A stretch of DNA of 51,138 bases from the NCBI GenBank assembly GCA_021153165.1, contig JAGKTZ010000006.1, positions 1 through 51,138 of the forward strand, written 5' to 3'. Source of the stretch: Prevotellaceae bacterium (GTDB lineage Bacteria > Bacteroidota > Bacteroidia > Bacteroidales > Bacteroidaceae). The notes below the pieces were generated by a model that was not told the DNA's origin, made no database searches, and saw nothing but the letters and a program-made list of their open reading frames with translations. Positions 33,457 to 41,664 of the stretch are shown one piece after another. A program made the translations under genes and the position numbers. Position 1 is the first letter of the stretch, and each line of letters opens with the position of its first letter.

Positions 33457-34413
33457 CTACCATCCGGCATACTCGTGCAGGAATTTTTCTACGCGTTGTG
33501 TGTATTCTTCAGGATAATTGCTGTAGGACAGAGCGTGCTCGGTGTTCGGCGCAAGCCATAGTTCCTTAGGTCCAGGGTGAGCCTCGTATAATGGGTGTAC
33601 CATCGCGGTGGGTACGAATTTATCTGCGTCGCCGTGGATAAAGAGCATCGGCAGGCGGCATTTAGCCACTTGATTCAGCGCCGAGGCTTCGGTGAAATTC
33701 CATCCATATCTGGCGTCGCACATCCACGAGGCAATGTAGAGCAAGGGGAATGCAGGCAGACCGAAATCCTCTTTCAACTCCTTGGCAAATTGACTCCATA
33801 CATCCGTATAACCACAATCTTCGACATAGGCGGCGATGCTGGGGATGGAGTCCTGAGCGGATAGCATCATCGTAGTGGCTGCACCCATCGAGATGCCGTG
33901 TACTATGACCGACAGACTATCGCCGAAGTGTGCGGGCAGGGTGTTGATCCACCGTGCTACCTCGCGGCTGTTGCGCCAGCCCATGCCGATGTGTGTGCCC
34001 TCGCTTAGACCCGCGTATTCCAGGTCGGGCAGGAAAACGTTGCAGCCCAGGTTTCGCTCATACATTCGTGCCAGCATCATCATGCCGATAGCATTGTCCA
34101 TATAGCCGTGTATCAGGACCGCAGTCTTGGGAGTCGGTGTCGCGGCTTTGATGTAGTAAGCATGTCGCTTAGTGCCGTCTTCGCATACCATAAATGTGTC
34201 GCGTAGGGCATTTTGGCTTGTCAGACTGTCATGCCATGCCTGCATCCCCGGGTATCTGTCGTATTGTCGTTGCCAACTTGTCGTTGCAAAATCCGCAGAA
34301 CGTGGGGGCGTCAGGGCGAACCTTACGAGGTAGGCTGCTCCGCCCCAAAGCACACCTATTAATATAATAAGTGTTAGGGTCAGGATTAGTGATATCTTGG
34401 TGCGTTTTCTCAT
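33457..34413 (-). CDS. Alpha/beta hydrolase, membrane-anchored
   Basis: A 318-residue hydrolase with an N-terminal transmembrane anchor (ISLILTLTLIILIGVLWGGAAYLV). The alpha/beta fold carries the oxyanion loop AVLIHGYMDN, the nucleophile elbow GISMGAA, the acid in HGDADKFVP and the base in NTEHALSY. This layout is common to the BAAT/bem46-like group of serine hydrolases. No substrate can be deduced. It lies 49 bases after the CDF transporter gene on the same strand, so the two may be cotranscribed. Confidence 0.82.
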   Translation of the reverse strand: MRKRTKISLILTLTLIILIGVLWGGAAYLVRFALTPPRSADFATTSWQRQYDRYPGMQAWHDSLTSQNALRDTFMVCEDGTKRHAYYIKAATPTPKTAVLIHGYMDNAIGMMMLARMYERNLGCNVFLPDLEYAGLSEGTHIGMGWRNSREVARWINTLPAHFGDSLSVIVHGISMGAATTMMLSAQDSIPSIAAYVEDCGYTDVWSQFAKELKEDFGLPAFPLLYIASWMCDARYGWNFTEASALNQVAKCRLPMLFIHGDADKFVPTAMVHPLYEAHPGPKELWLAPNTEHALSYSNYPEEYTQRVEKFLHEYAGW

Positions 34414-34462
34414 ATGTCGGTGTTGTGCGAGTAGGGGATATGTTGGTCGGTCTGTGAGGGGG

Positions 34463-35386
34463 CTATGCTCCCTTGGTGGGTTCTACGTGAGTATTGATAA
34501 TCGTCTTCTTGCCAAATCTTTCGCGCAGTGTGTCCTCGATGGCTCGGGTCACTTTGTGCGCTTCGCTGATCGTCGTTTCACCATCCATGCGGATATGCAT
34601 TTCGATAGCGCGGTATTCGCCGATGCGGCGAGTGCGCAGGTTGTGTGGGTCGGAGACTTCTGTGTGTCGGCCTATCACTTCGTAGATGAATTGTTCCTCA
34701 TCTTCAGGCAATGCACGCTCCAGCAATTCGTCGATACAGGGTAATAATAATTTATATGCTGCACGCACGATGAGCAGGCTCACAATGATAGCCGCCAGAG
34801 GGTCGAGTATGATCCACGATTCGCCCAGCAGGATAGCGCCGCCGATACCGATCGTAGTTCCGATAGATGAGAACGCATCGCTGCGGTGATGCCAAGCATT
34901 GGCGATCATAGTGGGAGAATTCAGTCGTCGCCCTTTTCTGGCTGTGTATTGGTAGAGGATTTCTTTCACCACGATAGATACGAGGGCGGCAATCAGGGCA
35001 ATCGTACCTGGACTCTCAATCTTTTCGCCTTGACATACGGCATAGACGGTTGTTGCGCCTTGCCATAGGATCATCAGTCCGATGCCCAGCAGTGTGAGTC
35101 CGATGATGGCTGTGCCCAGTGTTTCATATTTGCCGTGGCCATAGGCATGGTCGCGATCTTTGGGCTTGCCCGCCAGTCTGACAAAGAGCAAGACGACCAC
35201 ATCTGTAGCAAAGTCGCTCAGCGAATGAACGGCGTCGGCAATCATCGCCGCACTATGCCCCATGATGCCAGCAAAAAACTTGAATACCAGTAGCAACAGG
35301 TTGCCCAGAGCACCCCAAAGGGTGACATGTCGGATTTCCTTCTCGCGACTGTCTGTGGTTTGTATGTTAGGGCTAAAGTTGGCCAT
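34463..35386 (-). CDS. Cation diffusion facilitator (CDF) family metal efflux protein
   Basis: A 307-residue inner-membrane transporter exchanging a divalent metal (Zn, Fe, Mn or similar) for protons. Six transmembrane segments with two metal-site motifs, HSLSDFATD (about 54-62) and HHRSDAFSS (about 176-184), are followed by a cytoplasmic domain with dimer and metal-sensing strands (RAIEMHIRMDGETTISEAHKVT and INTHVEP). The HxxxD type in both helices is compatible with several metals. Its neighbours do not narrow the choice. Confidence 0.9.
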   Translation of the reverse strand: MANFSPNIQTTDSREKEIRHVTLWGALGNLLLLVFKFFAGIMGHSAAMIADAVHSLSDFATDVVVLLFVRLAGKPKDRDHAYGHGKYETLGTAIIGLTLLGIGLMILWQGATTVYAVCQGEKIESPGTIALIAALVSIVVKEILYQYTARKGRRLNSPTMIANAWHHRSDAFSSIGTTIGIGGAILLGESWIILDPLAAIIVSLLIVRAAYKLLLPCIDELLERALPEDEEQFIYEVIGRHTEVSDPHNLRTRRIGEYRAIEMHIRMDGETTISEAHKVTRAIEDTLRERFGKKTIINTHVEPTKGA

Positions 35387-35467
35387 GGGTATGAGTGATA
35401 GAACTGTAGATTTATGGGGCGCTGTGAGCGTGAGATTTGGTGATGCAATATGTCTCTATTATTTATG

Positions 35468-36556
35468 TCATTTCAATCTGACTTGAAAGTTTAATTTGAA
35501 TGACAATGAACCATCTGCCTCTTTTATGATGGATGCATATTCATGGCGTTTTGTACTAGAACGTTCCAAATAAGCATTTGAGAATAAATAATCTTCAAAT
35601 CGATTACGGTCATAGAAGTGATAACAAAGTATATCACCATCTTTTTTTACGACCAAATAACCTCCGTTCGCTTCAAACTTGCCACTCCATGCAGTTGCTG
35701 GCATCATTCCCAATGCTGTCGAAGTTAATAGATGTTTGATTTTGTATGCATAAAATGGCGAAGTCTGTTCTACATCGTATTTCAGCGGATTGGTTTCAGT
35801 AATCTTTTCCGCCAATTCTTTCAATGTTGACACACCTGTATTCAACTGCTCCAACAATAAGTTTGCAATAATAGCAGGTAAATCGCCATCTAGCATAACA
35901 AGGTTATTTCGGAATGTTGTATTGTCCACTTTCTCGAATATCAATGATGCACCTTTCTTCTTAATTGCATTCACTCTTTCAATAACTTTATTACGTTTGG
36001 GATTGATGGCATTGATTGTTGCTATTTCGTCATCTGAAAAATCAACTCCAGTTATCTTAAAGTTAAAATTAGTAGCTTTGCTTGCATTCAACAATGTCGA
36101 ATCTCCTCCTAATTGGGACTTAATGCTGAATCCCATTTCGGAGTTGATTTTTGTTCTGCGGTCGTGCAATACGATTCGAATATCCGTCTTATCAGAAGAT
36201 TTTGCTTTCAATGAATGGCAATAAATACAATTCATGAAAGCTTCTATCTGGGGTTCTCCAAAAGTGCCGTCATTTTTATTTATGACTTTCAGCAGATTCT
36301 CGGCTTCGATAAGGAATACCGATGCAGGAATACGTAATAACTCCTCCCCTGTTGGCTCTTGGATTACCACATCTTTATCTTGTAGTCTATAATTATATCT
36401 TCCATCTTTCTCTTCACGAAGAATCATAATGATTGGATAGAATAGATCTTGAATCTTATTCAGATTTTGGTCACCAGCATAGACTTTCCCTTCTCCCAAC
36501 AATTTGAACAATGTGTATATTTCACTCCATTCTCCTTTATTTCCTGTTAGTGCCAT
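35468..36556 (-). CDS. HpaII-family type II restriction endonuclease
   Basis: A 362-residue protein resembling R.HpaII in length and in its opening (NKGEWSEIYTLFKLLGEGKVYAGDQNLNKIQ), so the expected site is CCGG. A possible PD-(D/E)xK-like core is Asp125 (KTDIRI) followed by GFSIKSQLGG with Lys146. It overlaps the end of the upstream methyltransferase gene by 20 bases, the usual arrangement that lets the methylase be made first. Base composition is more AT-rich than the chromosome around it, a sign of transfer. I see no frameshift or truncation, so the system appears intact. Confidence 0.82.
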   Translation of the reverse strand: MALTGNKGEWSEIYTLFKLLGEGKVYAGDQNLNKIQDLFYPIIMILREEKDGRYNYRLQDKDVVIQEPTGEELLRIPASVFLIEAENLLKVINKNDGTFGEPQIEAFMNCIYCHSLKAKSSDKTDIRIVLHDRRTKINSEMGFSIKSQLGGDSTLLNASKATNFNFKITGVDFSDDEIATINAINPKRNKVIERVNAIKKKGASLIFEKVDNTTFRNNLVMLDGDLPAIIANLLLEQLNTGVSTLKELAEKITETNPLKYDVEQTSPFYAYKIKHLLTSTALGMMPATAWSGKFEANGGYLVVKKDGDILCYHFYDRNRFEDYLFSNAYLERSSTKRHEYASIIKEADGSLSFKLNFQVRLK

Positions 36557-37880
36557 ATTGAATAGATTTTGATAGGTTTATTCTTTTAATGATTTCTTCA
36601 GCGGTTGCTTGGATTGCAGGGATAGCAACAGAATTTCCGAACTGTTTATATGCAGATGCATCAGCAACTCCGATTATAAAGTTATCTGGGAAACCTTGCA
36701 GTCGGGCCCATTCTCTTGGTGTCATTCTGCGTAAACCTTTTCTGTTTACTTCTCCTTTAATGTTGGTAACAGGTGTGAAATCTTCAAGTCTGGTGTCAAT
36801 AACAAGATTACGTTCCCTTCCCATACCTCCAACAACAATAGCATTTGCCACTCCATCGTCGGGAATGATTTCATAACCGAAACCATTGCCTTTGGCTGCA
36901 TGTCTCTCCTTATGTGCTACAAGTGTTTTCACATATTGAGTGGATAAATAGTATTTGGCAGAAACTGTATGTTCTTCCTTAATATCAGCAAAAGTTTTGG
37001 TTTTATCCGTTGGTGACGGATATGTGAATTCGTTTACATTCTGGTCTTTCCTGAAACCAACAATATAAACTCTTTCCCGATGTTGCGGTACACCAAAATT
37101 CATGGCATTTACTATCTGAGGGTCTGGTACATAATAATCCAAATCTTCCCTTAGGACTTTTAATATGGTCTGAATGGTCTTTCCTTTGTCGTGAATGAGC
37201 AGCCCTTTGACATTTTCCAAGAAGAATGCTTTAGGACGCTTGCGACGGATGATTTCAGCCACATCAAAGAATAATGTACCTCGCGTTTCTTCAAATCCCA
37301 ATCTTTTACCAGCTAAAGAAAAGGCTTGGCAGGGGAATCCTGCACACAAGACATCAAATTCGTCTGGTATAAATGCTTTAGTAGTTTCTTTGGTAATATC
37401 ACCAAAAGGTACTTCACCATAATTCAAAAGATAAGTCTTTTGGGCTTGTGTATCCCATTCTGAAGAAAATACGCATTTACCTCCAAGATTCTGCATGGCT
37501 ATTCTGAAACCACCAATGCCAGCAAATAAATCTATAAAAGTAAAATTCGGATTGTCTATTGGCAAAAATGGAACAGAGAATAAATCCGAGAATAATGAAT
37601 ATTGAATACTTGCATCCGATACACAATTGGTTTCAACATTCTTTTGATGAATATTATATATGTCCTCTATCAATCCTTCGGCTTTGTTCTCATAGGGCTT
37701 GGCAGATTTATATCCGTGATTATGCAGATAGTGAGATACTATCGCCATTTGCTCCTCAAATGGTATAATTGTACCATCCTCGTTCAATGAATGGGGGCCA
37801 TACATCCGCATTGACACTCTGTGGCCGCTACACATTTGAGTAATAGCAATTTTATCGGCAGCTTTTGTTTTCGCGTTCAT
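36537..37880 (-). CDS. DNA (cytosine-5-)-methyltransferase of an HpaII-like system
   Basis: A 447-residue C5-methyltransferase with all key motifs: I, DLFAGIGG (117-124); IV, GFPCQAFS with catalytic Cys184; VI, LENVKGLL (ENV 222-224); VIII, PQHRERVY (265-272); IX, RRMTPREWARLQGFP; and X, QFGNSVAIPAI. The conserved fold begins only near residue 113. The first 110 residues are an extension (CSGHRVSMRMYGPHSLNEDG ... ENKAEGLIEDIYNIHQ) not needed for catalysis in smaller relatives. The target sequence is inferred as CCGG from the adjacent HpaII-type nuclease. The gene is AT-rich, and about 740 bases of non-coding or decayed sequence lie upstream. Confidence 0.9.
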   Translation of the reverse strand: MNAKTKAADKIAITQMCSGHRVSMRMYGPHSLNEDGTIIPFEEQMAIVSHYLHNHGYKSAKPYENKAEGLIEDIYNIHQKNVETNCVSDASIQYSLFSDLFSVPFLPIDNPNFTFIDLFAGIGGFRIAMQNLGGKCVFSSEWDTQAQKTYLLNYGEVPFGDITKETTKAFIPDEFDVLCAGFPCQAFSLAGKRLGFEETRGTLFFDVAEIIRRKRPKAFFLENVKGLLIHDKGKTIQTILKVLREDLDYYVPDPQIVNAMNFGVPQHRERVYIVGFRKDQNVNEFTYPSPTDKTKTFADIKEEHTVSAKYYLSTQYVKTLVAHKERHAAKGNGFGYEIIPDDGVANAIVVGGMGRERNLVIDTRLEDFTPVTNIKGEVNRKGLRRMTPREWARLQGFPDNFIIGVADASAYKQFGNSVAIPAIQATAEEIIKRINLSKSIQYGTNRK

Positions 37881-37893
37881 ATAGTCAGAATTT

Positions 37894-38136
37894 CTATTTA
37901 GGCATTGATAGGTGACTTAGTTGTTTCTGCATTCTAAAATCTGTAGGTCGTCCAATCATGTGCTTTTTATTATTTGTTTTATCTCTCTTTCTTGATATTC
38001 TACTCAATCTTAAAATGTTCGAATCCCTATTGCTTTTATGGCAGTTTTCTCGCTTCTAAATCCTGTCATGCCCAAACTCGTTGTCGCAGAATTTTTCAAT
38101 CAACTCCCTCTTGTTTAGGAAACGGCATATGCTACA
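37894..38136 (-). pseudogene. Possible decayed gene upstream of the methyltransferase
   Basis: On the minus strand a frame runs from about 38136 to 37894 with a single internal stop (TAG at 38058-38056). The upstream part reads RFLNKRELIEKFCDNEFGHDRI; the downstream part is basic and ends MIGRPTDFRMQKQLSHLSMPK. The amino acid mix looks protein-like and base composition matches the restriction genes. I do not recognise a family. It may be a broken accessory gene of the restriction system, or chance. Confidence 0.25.
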
Positions 38137-38140
38137 TCCA

Positions 38141-38156
38141 AAGTACAAAAGTACTT
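38141..38156 (-). promoter_or_regulatory. Palindrome over a -7 box upstream of the methyltransferase
   Basis: AAGTAC-AAAA-GTACTT is a perfect six-base inverted repeat. It overlaps TACTTTTG (minus, 38153-38146), a TAnnTTTG -7 element. The leader to the methyltransferase ATG would be about 260 bases. An operator function is inference. Confidence 0.4.
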
Positions 38157-38224
38157 ATTTAATTTGAAACTGAAAGTCTGCAGTGCTGATAAACATGAAA
38201 AGTATTATAACTTTGCAAAAACTT

Positions 38225-38490
38225 TCCCGAAAAATTTTGCGCCGTCTTGTTGAAAAAAGGTCTAATGTTTTTTAAAAAAGGTCTGGATTTTTTTGAAAAA
38301 GGTTAAGGTTTTTTGGGGCAGCCTTAAACTCGTGATTTTAATGACGTTGCAAAATGGGTAAAAAAGTGGTCAGTCAGAGGTGGCGGAAGTGGGAAGTTTC
38401 CTGTGGTAAGTCGCCGGAAAAACACGAAAAAACCTTAAATGAAGTGAAAAAGTAGGTAAATAAGTCTAAAAAAGGGGTGAGTGGGGCGAA
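38225..38490. repeat. Dispersed intergenic repeat, copy D
   Basis: It contains TTGTTGAAAAAAGGTCTAA (38247-38265, as in copy C), AAAAGGTTAAGGTTTTTTG (38297-38315, as in copy B) and AAAAAAGGGGTG (38468-38479, as in copy B). It lies between the divergent methyltransferase and DUF6242 genes, in a 741-base gap that otherwise holds only the decayed frame and the promoter boxes listed. Confidence 0.65.
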
Positions 38491-38508
38491 AACTTGGGAA
38501 TTTTGTAT

Positions 38509-38516
38509 TACTTTTG
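38509..38516 (+). promoter_or_regulatory. -7 box of the envelope biogenesis cluster
   Basis: TACTTTTG fits TAnnTTTG; no clear -33 element is seen. The leader would be about 100 bases and includes a hairpin, GCGAAT (38564-38569) with ATTCGC (38586-38591), ahead of the DUF6242 start at 38622. Confidence 0.5.
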
Positions 38517-38621
38517 CAACTTGTAGTAATTGTGTTAGGGTGAATTGTATCCTGACGCAACTGGCGAATTGTGCCTTTTGAGGGCATTCGCACACCATAT
38601 AATATATAAGGAAAAGTATCT

Positions 38622-39995
38622 ATGAAACTGACAAAGATAACAGCCTGGTTGCTGACTGTGCTATTTACTGGGATGATATTGTCTTGCGATTTGTCTTCGG
38701 ATTTAGACGACGAATTGTCGCACGACTGCATCGTGACCTCGATCACTCTGGGGTCGCTCAAACGTATCATGCATACGAAGAATAGCCAGGGACAGGATAG
38801 TACCTACGAAGTGAATGTGACGGGCGCTTATTACCCGCTGACTATCGATCACTTGGGTGGCAGAATCTTCAATGCCGACTCTTTGCCTTACGGTACGGAC
38901 TTAAGTCGTGTGACGTTCAGCGCAATCAATGCTAAGGGCGGTATGGTGATCCGCTCGTTGGTGACGGGCGATGATACGACCTTTGTGGCAAGCGACAGTA
39001 CGGACTTTACGCAGCCCCGCACTTTGGTGGTGTATGCAGTCGATGGTAAGTCAAAGCGTACCTACGAGGTGAAGTTGAATGTGCACCAAGAAGAGGGCGA
39101 CTCGGTGGTGTGGCATAATCTTGCAGCGGGTCACGCTACAATTGCTGCGATGAGCGAGACACGCGCTCTGAACTTCGGCGGTGCTATGAAGGTGTTTGGA
39201 CAAATCGATGGCGCCACGCATTTGGTGAATGTACCCTTGCAGGGCACAGACGTAGCTCCCGCCGACCAATGGCAGACAACCTCGATAAATATTGCTTTGC
39301 AGCCTCGCTCCATCCAATCCTACGCTGACCGACTCTATGCTTTGTCGGCAGAGGGTGCTTTGATGGTTTCTGCAGATGGCACAGCGTGGGAAAAACTCTC
39401 CACAGACTTCACACCAAAGGCCTTGGTCGCTGCAGGTAAGAGCGGATTGGTGGCAGTCGGCGAGACCGCCTATTACAATTCACAGGATGGTATCGAATGG
39501 AAGGCGATGGTGGCGGATACACCTGAGATGTTGCCACAAAGCAACTTTGCAGGCGCCTGTGTGATGTCTAATAAAAACGATGCGCAGGAGACTTTCGTGG
39601 TCGTGGGACAACGTGGTGCGGAAACTGTGGTTTGGCGCAAGTGGATGGACACAATGGATGGCGACAACTATCCTTGGGTTTATATTGTGCCCTCGGTGAA
39701 CAATTCTTACTCCTTCCCTGCGCTTACAGATTATACCTTGGCTGCATACGATGGTATCACCTATATGGTGGGCAAGAAAGCAGACGGCAAGATGTCGCCG
39801 ATTTATATTAGCCCAGATAATGGACGCTCGTGGAAATCAGGTGAAATGAAGTTGCCGACAGAAGGCGCATTATCGCTCGACAACAGTAGCACTGGCGTGA
39901 CTATCGCTGTAGACGATGAAAATTTCCTTTGGATGATCTCGTCGGGGAATGGCAAGGTGTGGAGAGGACGCTATCAACGTTTGGGTTGGAAATGA
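38622..39995 (+). CDS. DUF6242-type lipoprotein
   Basis: A 457-residue exported lipoprotein: signal peptide MKLTKITAWLLTVLFTGMILSC with lipid-modified Cys22, followed by an acidic stretch (DLSSDLDDE) that may act as a surface-export signal. An N-terminal beta-sandwich of about 130 residues (ITLGSLKRIMH ... TFSAINAKGG ... TLVVYAVDGKSKRTYEVKLNVH) is followed by a propeller-like region with repeats such as LYALSAEGALMVSADGTAWEKL and YNSQDGIEWKAMV. This gene commonly precedes porG, uppS and bamA in Bacteroidales. Its function is unknown. Confidence 0.78.
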   Translation: MKLTKITAWLLTVLFTGMILSCDLSSDLDDELSHDCIVTSITLGSLKRIMHTKNSQGQDSTYEVNVTGAYYPLTIDHLGGRIFNADSLPYGTDLSRVTFSAINAKGGMVIRSLVTGDDTTFVASDSTDFTQPRTLVVYAVDGKSKRTYEVKLNVHQEEGDSVVWHNLAAGHATIAAMSETRALNFGGAMKVFGQIDGATHLVNVPLQGTDVAPADQWQTTSINIALQPRSIQSYADRLYALSAEGALMVSADGTAWEKLSTDFTPKALVAAGKSGLVAVGETAYYNSQDGIEWKAMVADTPEMLPQSNFAGACVMSNKNDAQETFVVVGQRGAETVVWRKWMDTMDGDNYPWVYIVPSVNNSYSFPALTDYTLAAYDGITYMVGKKADGKMSPIYISPDNGRSWKSGEMKLPTEGALSLDNSSTGVTIAVDDENFLWMISSGNGKVWRGRYQRLGWK

Positions 39996-40068
39996 CCTTT
40001 TCGTGCCAGGTGAACTCCTTAATGTATAATCACACGAGTAATTTGTAAATCCCAAGAACTCCGCCCCA

Positions 40069-40791
40069 ATGACTCTGGATAAAGTGAAATACTTGCTGAC
40101 AGTACGCACCCTGTTGCTGATGCTGTTGTTTCTGGCTTCCCTTGGCACGCAAGCACAAGACGAGGAAACGGAATACCGTATGGAGTGGGGCGTAGGCTTT
40201 GGTACCTCCTTCGGGCTGACCGACGTGAATAGCAAATTCTTCGGCGGTTCGCACGTGGCAGGTGAACTGTTAGCGCGTTTCCCCCTGAACCCCAGAATGG
40301 CGATCAAAGCACAGTTGGGCGCAGGTGGATTGCGGGGCAATACAGTCAACGTGGACAATTTCTATCCCGCCGACCCCAACGTGTCAGGCCCGACAGAGTT
40401 GCAATATACTTGCAAAGGCGCAATATTCGACCTTTCGGCGTTGTACGAACTGCACTTCTTGCCTTATGGATTTCAACAAGATTTCCGCGAGTTCAAGCGC
40501 ATTGTGCCCTATGTCCAAATGGGCTTGGGCTTGACCTACGGTACGCCAGGCAATGCCTTTACGTTGAATATCCCAATCGGCGCAGGCGTGAAATTCAAAG
40601 TGAGCCGTCGCATCAACCTCGGTTTGGAGTGGCGCATGCACTTCACCCCCTCGGACAAACTCGACGGGTTGAACGCACCACTCGGTATCAAGTCAGGTGG
40701 ATTTAGGAACAAAGACCACTATTCCTTCACACAGTTGACCATTACCTACGACTTGTCGCCACGATGTCCGACCTGCAATCGCGACGAATAA
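40069..40791 (+). CDS. porG: PorG-like outer-membrane barrel (DUF6089), type IX secretion
   Basis: A 240-residue exported beta-barrel: signal peptide ending at about residue 29 (LLFLASLGTQAQ), then alternating strands (MEWGVGFGTSFGLTDVNSKFFGGSHVAGELLARFPLNPRMAIKAQLGAGG ... IVPYVQMGLGLTYG ... INLGLEWRMHFTPSDKLDG). The sequence and its place immediately before uppS and bamA match DUF6089/PorG, the outer-membrane protein tied to the PorK-PorN rings of the type IX secretion system. Cysteines near the C-terminus (CPTCNRDE) are notable. The gap to uppS is short (44 bases), suggesting one transcript. Confidence 0.8.
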   Translation: MTLDKVKYLLTVRTLLLMLLFLASLGTQAQDEETEYRMEWGVGFGTSFGLTDVNSKFFGGSHVAGELLARFPLNPRMAIKAQLGAGGLRGNTVNVDNFYPADPNVSGPTELQYTCKGAIFDLSALYELHFLPYGFQQDFREFKRIVPYVQMGLGLTYGTPGNAFTLNIPIGAGVKFKVSRRINLGLEWRMHFTPSDKLDGLNAPLGIKSGGFRNKDHYSFTQLTITYDLSPRCPTCNRDE

Positions 40792-40821
40792 ATCAAAAGA
40801 AAACTTTACACCATATTATAT

Positions 40822-40827
40822 AAGGAG
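40822..40827 (+). promoter_or_regulatory. Strong Shine-Dalgarno that fixes the uppS start
   Basis: AAGGAG lies eight bases before ATG 40836. It overlaps the upstream in-frame GTG at 40827, so the ATG is favoured. Such strong Shine-Dalgarno sites are unusual in Bacteroidetes. Confidence 0.6.
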
Positions 40828-40835
40828 TGTTAGAT

Positions 40836-41663
40836 ATGAACGAGAATCAAGAACTCTCTGAACGCAATATACCAAAGACTGCAAGCGAAACATTTGATAT
40901 CGCTCGCCAAATGGGTATGGACGTAGATCGCGTCCCTGCTCACGTAGCCATTATCATGGATGGTAATGGCAGATGGGCTAAGGCACGTGGACTGAACCGT
41001 AGCCTTGGTCATCAAGAAGGTGTCGAAACCGTGCGCGAAATTACTACCGTCGCTTCTCACCTCGGTGTGAAATATCTGACGCTTTATACTTTCTCCACAG
41101 AAAACTGGAACCGACCCGCTCCCGAAGTGGCTGCACTCATGTCGCTTATCCTGACAGCGATGGAGGAAGAACTCTTTATGAAAAACAATGTCAGCCTGCG
41201 TGTCATTGGCGAGGTAGAACGCTTGCCAGAAGACGTGCGTACGGCGATATTGAACCTGGTAGAGAGAACATCAAAGAATACCGGCACAACGATGGTCATC
41301 GCTTTGAGCTACTCCTCACGTTGGGAAATCACGCGTGCGGTACAATCGCTTGCCAGTCGGGTGAAAGAAGGTGCTCTTCAACCCGAAGACATTACAGAAG
41401 AAACCTTTGAGCAAGCACTCGCTACAGAATTTATGCCAGATCCCGATTTGTTGATCCGTACCGGCGGCGAATTGCGATTGAGCAACTATCTGTTGTGGCA
41501 ATGTGCTTACAGCGAACTTTACTTCTGCGATACCTATTGGCCAGACTTTGGCACAAAGGATTTCTGTCAAGCGATTGCTGAATTCCAAAACAGAGAGCGC
41601 CGATTTGGTAAGACTAGCGAACAAGTAAGTGTCGATAAGACTTCAGACTGCGAAACGAAATAA
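40836..41663 (+). CDS. uppS: Isoprenyl transferase (undecaprenyl diphosphate synthase)
   Basis: A 275-residue cis-prenyltransferase that extends farnesyl diphosphate with isopentenyl units to make the undecaprenyl carrier for cell wall and LPS. Motifs: HVAIIMDGNGRWAKARGL (catalytic Asp), GHQEGVETVREI, LTLYTFSTENWNRP, then DLLIRTGGELRLSNYLLWQCAYSELYF and WPDF. There is an N-terminal extension of about 35 residues before the catalytic core. The frame also allows a GTG start at 40827, but the AAGGAG ribosome site favours ATG 40836. The stop codon is followed after one base by the bamA ATG. Confidence 0.93.
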   Translation: MNENQELSERNIPKTASETFDIARQMGMDVDRVPAHVAIIMDGNGRWAKARGLNRSLGHQEGVETVREITTVASHLGVKYLTLYTFSTENWNRPAPEVAALMSLILTAMEEELFMKNNVSLRVIGEVERLPEDVRTAILNLVERTSKNTGTTMVIALSYSSRWEITRAVQSLASRVKEGALQPEDITEETFEQALATEFMPDPDLLIRTGGELRLSNYLLWQCAYSELYFCDTYWPDFGTKDFCQAIAEFQNRERRFGKTSEQVSVDKTSDCETK

Positions 41664-41664
41664 T

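Noticed and set aside
31438..35386. A search by eye for a direct repeat of the tRNA-Leu 3' end as an attachment site
   Set aside because: No copy of the T-arm/acceptor sequence was found downstream, so no attachment sites or island limits are claimed.
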